Positions 33,196 to 34,902 of a stretch of 34,902 nucleotides of DNA are shown piece by piece. The stretch's first letter is position 1, and each line of letters starts with the position of its first letter. This stretch comes from Gammaproteobacteria bacterium (lineage in GTDB: Bacteria > Pseudomonadota > Gammaproteobacteria > Pseudomonadales > Pseudohongiellaceae), in the NCBI GenBank assembly GCA_029245395.1, contig JAQWPL010000021.1, positions 1 through 34,902 on the forward strand, read 5' to 3'. The notes under the pieces are model-generated. The model was not told where the DNA came from and did no database searches. It saw nothing but the letters and a program-made list of their open reading frames with translations. The position numbers were made by a program, and so were the translations under genes.

Positions 33196-34140
33196 TTATC
33201 TCAAAGTAATTTCCTTCGCTTCCCCCTCGGGTGAGTAGAAGCGCCAGGTCGCATCCAGTGATGTTTCCCCTGGATTCACAAAAATAATTTCAGTAGCAAG
33301 GCCTGCGCCGTTATAAATCCCCGGCATTACAAGCTGGCCCTTACCAGCAACAGCTTCCTGTGTCGTGTAGCCGATATGACTGAGCACCGGTTCACGACGT
33401 AGGGATTCGGTTACGCGACTGGCATTCAGGGAGATTTCTGCATCACTCCACAATCTTATTACGCCTTGAAATTCCTGCACATTAAACATATCAGCAAGAG
33501 AAAATTCCTGCTCCCGGTATCGCGGTAACACTTGTTCAAAGCGTCCCTGTTCTGCGCCGACACTATTAAATAATGTGAAGCGCAGCGTTGCTGGCGAGCG
33601 CGTCGGGTTGGCAATACTGAAAGTCTGCCGGGATTTTCCATGCCGGATGAGTGATGGTAGAGTGTCAGCCGGTACCCAGGCATAGTGAGTCGTAGCACGC
33701 AGAGGAATCATGGTCTGGGAAACCAGTAAAGTTTCATTCCTCAGGCTGAGAATACCCCCACCCGAGGGCATTGGATCATCACTTTCTACTACCGCATAGA
33801 TCTGCCGGGGCCAAATGGATGATGCACTCTGACGCAACAGGAAATGTCCGCCCGGAGCAATCTGGTAAACCACGGCTGGACTGTCAGCACCCGTAATTTC
33901 AACGGCCTCACCATCGGGATCAAAAAATGTCAGCTCCCCGCTAATACTTTCATCATGGGGATTAAGCAGCACTATGTCTGCGCTGTATCCGCCTCCCCAT
34001 TTAAGTCCTGACAAGGCGCCAGTTGTCATTTCTTCAAGGGCAATACCGCCGGGACTGCTGGTGATAATAGTTTCATCGCGCGTTGTGTCGGTTTCTAGAA
34101 GTACACTGGCAACCAGTGTAAGCGCAGAGTTGATCTGCAA
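33196..34140 (-). CDS. C-terminal fragment of a repeat-domain surface protein, probably 5'-truncated
   Basis: The 314-residue frame has no signal peptide and begins abruptly. It contains three copies of a beta-rich unit: YSADIVLLNPHDESISGELT then FFDPDGEAVEI; RQTFSIANPTRSPATLRFTL then FNSVGAEQG; and ATEIIFVNPGETSLDATWRF then YSPEGEAKEI. The open frame continues upstream of the TTG at 34140 to a stop near 34216, and that part (LPSFNIFNDNLEGSGSLQIN) still looks like domain sequence. The 5' end of the gene therefore seems to be lost. Such units occur in large exported proteins. Heptamer arrays lie at both ends. Expression is doubtful; no family name is known to me. Confidence 0.55.
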   Translation of the reverse strand: MQINSALTLVASVLLETDTTRDETIITSSPGGIALEEMTTGALSGLKWGGGYSADIVLLNPHDESISGELTFFDPDGEAVEITGADSPAVVYQIAPGGHFLLRQSASSIWPRQIYAVVESDDPMPSGGGILSLRNETLLVSQTMIPLRATTHYAWVPADTLPSLIRHGKSRQTFSIANPTRSPATLRFTLFNSVGAEQGRFEQVLPRYREQEFSLADMFNVQEFQGVIRLWSDAEISLNASRVTESLRREPVLSHIGYTTQEAVAGKGQLVMPGIYNGAGLATEIIFVNPGETSLDATWRFYSPEGEAKEITLR

Positions 34141-34201
34141 GGAACCACTGCCTTCCAGATTGTCGTTGAAGATATTGAAGCTGGGTAACGGGTGGCCCCT
34201 A

Positions 34202-34236
34202 CTTGTGGCTTGTGGCTAGTGACTTGTGACTTGTGA
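34202..34236 (+). repeat. Heptamer tandem array, five units (CTTGTGR type)
   Basis: CTTGTGG, CTTGTGG, CTAGTGA, CTTGTGA and CTTGTGA repeat with a 7-bp period. The array lies between the broken 5' end of the repeat-domain gene and the umuD start, and includes the in-frame stop that closes the former frame upstream. Confidence 0.82.
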
Positions 34237-34269
34237 CTTACCCATAACTACATTACCCTTTGACCCAAT

Positions 34270-34692
34270 ATGAAAATCTCCCGCATCAGCCCCAGCGAGT
34301 CCTTGCCACTGCCCTTTTTCGGCACCAGCGTTCCTGCCGGTTTTCCCTCGCCCGCCGATGACTACATTGAATCCGGCCTGGATCTGAACGAGTACCTGGT
34401 CAAACACCCCAGCGCCACCTTCCTGGCCCGCGCTTCCGGCGACTCTATGACTCGGGCCGGCATCCTGGACGGCGCACTGCTGATCGTCGACAAATCCATC
34501 ACCCCGAAAAGCGGTCACGTGGTGATTGCCGCCATCAATGGCGAGCTTACCTGCAAGATCCTCGATATCGAACACCGACTGCTGCGCGCCGCCAACCCCA
34601 GCTATCCCTCCATCGCACTGGATGATGAGATGGACCTGCTGATTGAAGGGGTGGTGGTGCATGCGATTAATCCGATGATGAAACTGGCATAG
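34270..34692 (+). CDS. umuD: UmuD-like SOS mutagenesis protein
   Basis: The 140-residue protein fits UmuD (139 in E. coli). The self-cleavage bond is at PAGFPSPADDY (Ala23-Gly24; Cys24-Gly25 in E. coli), the serine is in ASGDSM (Ser59) and the lysine in TCKILDI (Lys96), each one residue off the E. coli Ser60/Lys97 pair. After RecA-promoted cleavage UmuD' normally joins UmuC as DNA polymerase V. No umuC begins in the next 210 bp, and I see no clear LexA box before the start. The gene may be an orphan, or regulated in another way. No good ribosome site is visible. Confidence 0.85.
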   Translation: MKISRISPSESLPLPFFGTSVPAGFPSPADDYIESGLDLNEYLVKHPSATFLARASGDSMTRAGILDGALLIVDKSITPKSGHVVIAAINGELTCKILDIEHRLLRAANPSYPSIALDDEMDLLIEGVVVHAINPMMKLA

Positions 34693-34902
34693 ATAGTAAA
34701 TATATTCTATATAAATCAATATGTTGAAAAGAATTAGTTATAACTTGAAACCTGTTGTTTGAGTGTAAGTCGTCAGATGATTTGGGACCAATCGCCTCAA
34801 CAGCTAGAGGAGACATTTGCAGTATAGCTTTCAGTTACTGAGCTGAACAAGTCATAAGATTTTCCTCCTTCTTGCGTTGCAGGGTCTGCTGCTTAATAAC
34901 CT
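34693..34902. other. AT-rich right end of the window
   Basis: Behind umuD I see no gene of normal length. A minus-strand AGGAGG (34864-34869), eight bases before an ATG at 34855, leads a six-codon frame MTCSAQ ending at 34835. It may be a leader peptide, the start of a broken gene, or chance. Confidence 0.35.

Noticed and set aside
34216-34719. 167-codon minus-strand frame over umuD
   Set aside because: Antisense shadow rich in G, D and H; umuD matches its family fully.
34767-34902. GTAAGTCGTCAG considered as the end of an IS66-like insertion sequence
   Set aside because: The similarity to IS ends is slight, no transposase or partner inverted repeat is in the window, and no target duplication can be tested.

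Overview
The window looks like chromosomal DNA of a free-living, probably marine, gammaproteobacterium. This rests on an undivided PntA beside PntB, a UmuD-type protein, a proline tRNA with an encoded CCA end, and many catabolic families common in uncultured marine Gammaproteobacteria. Taxonomy is inference: there is no rRNA or marker gene. I see no complete insertion sequence, prophage or CRISPR array.

Layout. 1-2895 (minus): a YegD-like Hsp70 followed by two exported proteins (one DUF6152) and the start of a further gene. 3119-7141 (plus): both subunits of a hydroquinone 1,2-dioxygenase (HapC/HapD type), a Vgb-like propeller lipoprotein and an MmgE/PrpD protein. 7150-11959: a small minus-strand lipoprotein candidate, an exported alpha/beta hydrolase, an MBL-fold hydrolase, a FecR-domain protein and a fused LigB-LigA ring-cleavage dioxygenase of the gallate dioxygenase type. 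12046-15033: a broken nnrU, a small secreted protein, a PuuD-type membrane domain and an M28 peptidase. 15068-15442: tRNA-Pro(CGG) with two stem mismatches, a long hairpin, a structured element repeating the tRNA 3' part, and a heptamer array. 15443-23969: SDR, serine hydrolase, GMC oxidoreductase, a large exported protein, a second MBL hydrolase, a CmcJ/NvfI-type oxidoreductase and an MFS transporter. 24274-26631: a Tat-exported thiamine-diphosphate enzyme next to a c-type cytochrome. 26798-29979: a second serine hydrolase, a four-helix membrane protein, an arylformamidase-like hydrolase and a SnoaL-like protein. 30141-33123: pntA-pntB. 33196-34902: a truncated repeat-domain gene between heptamer arrays, then an umuD without umuC.

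The genes fit breakdown of dihydroxy- and trihydroxy-aromatic compounds and esters or lactones. Two ring-cleavage dioxygenases are surrounded by hydrolases, dehydrogenases and a transporter. Several families occur twice (MBL, serine hydrolase, alpha/beta hydrolase, and a remote pair of exported proteins). The later steps of neither ring-cleavage route are present, so a complete pathway cannot be claimed.

The least expected signals are: (1) a predicted periplasmic ThDP enzyme paired with cytochrome c; (2) six intergenic arrays of 7-bp tandem units with different unit sequences; (3) a multi-hairpin element behind the tRNA, closed by a copy of the tRNA 3' region.
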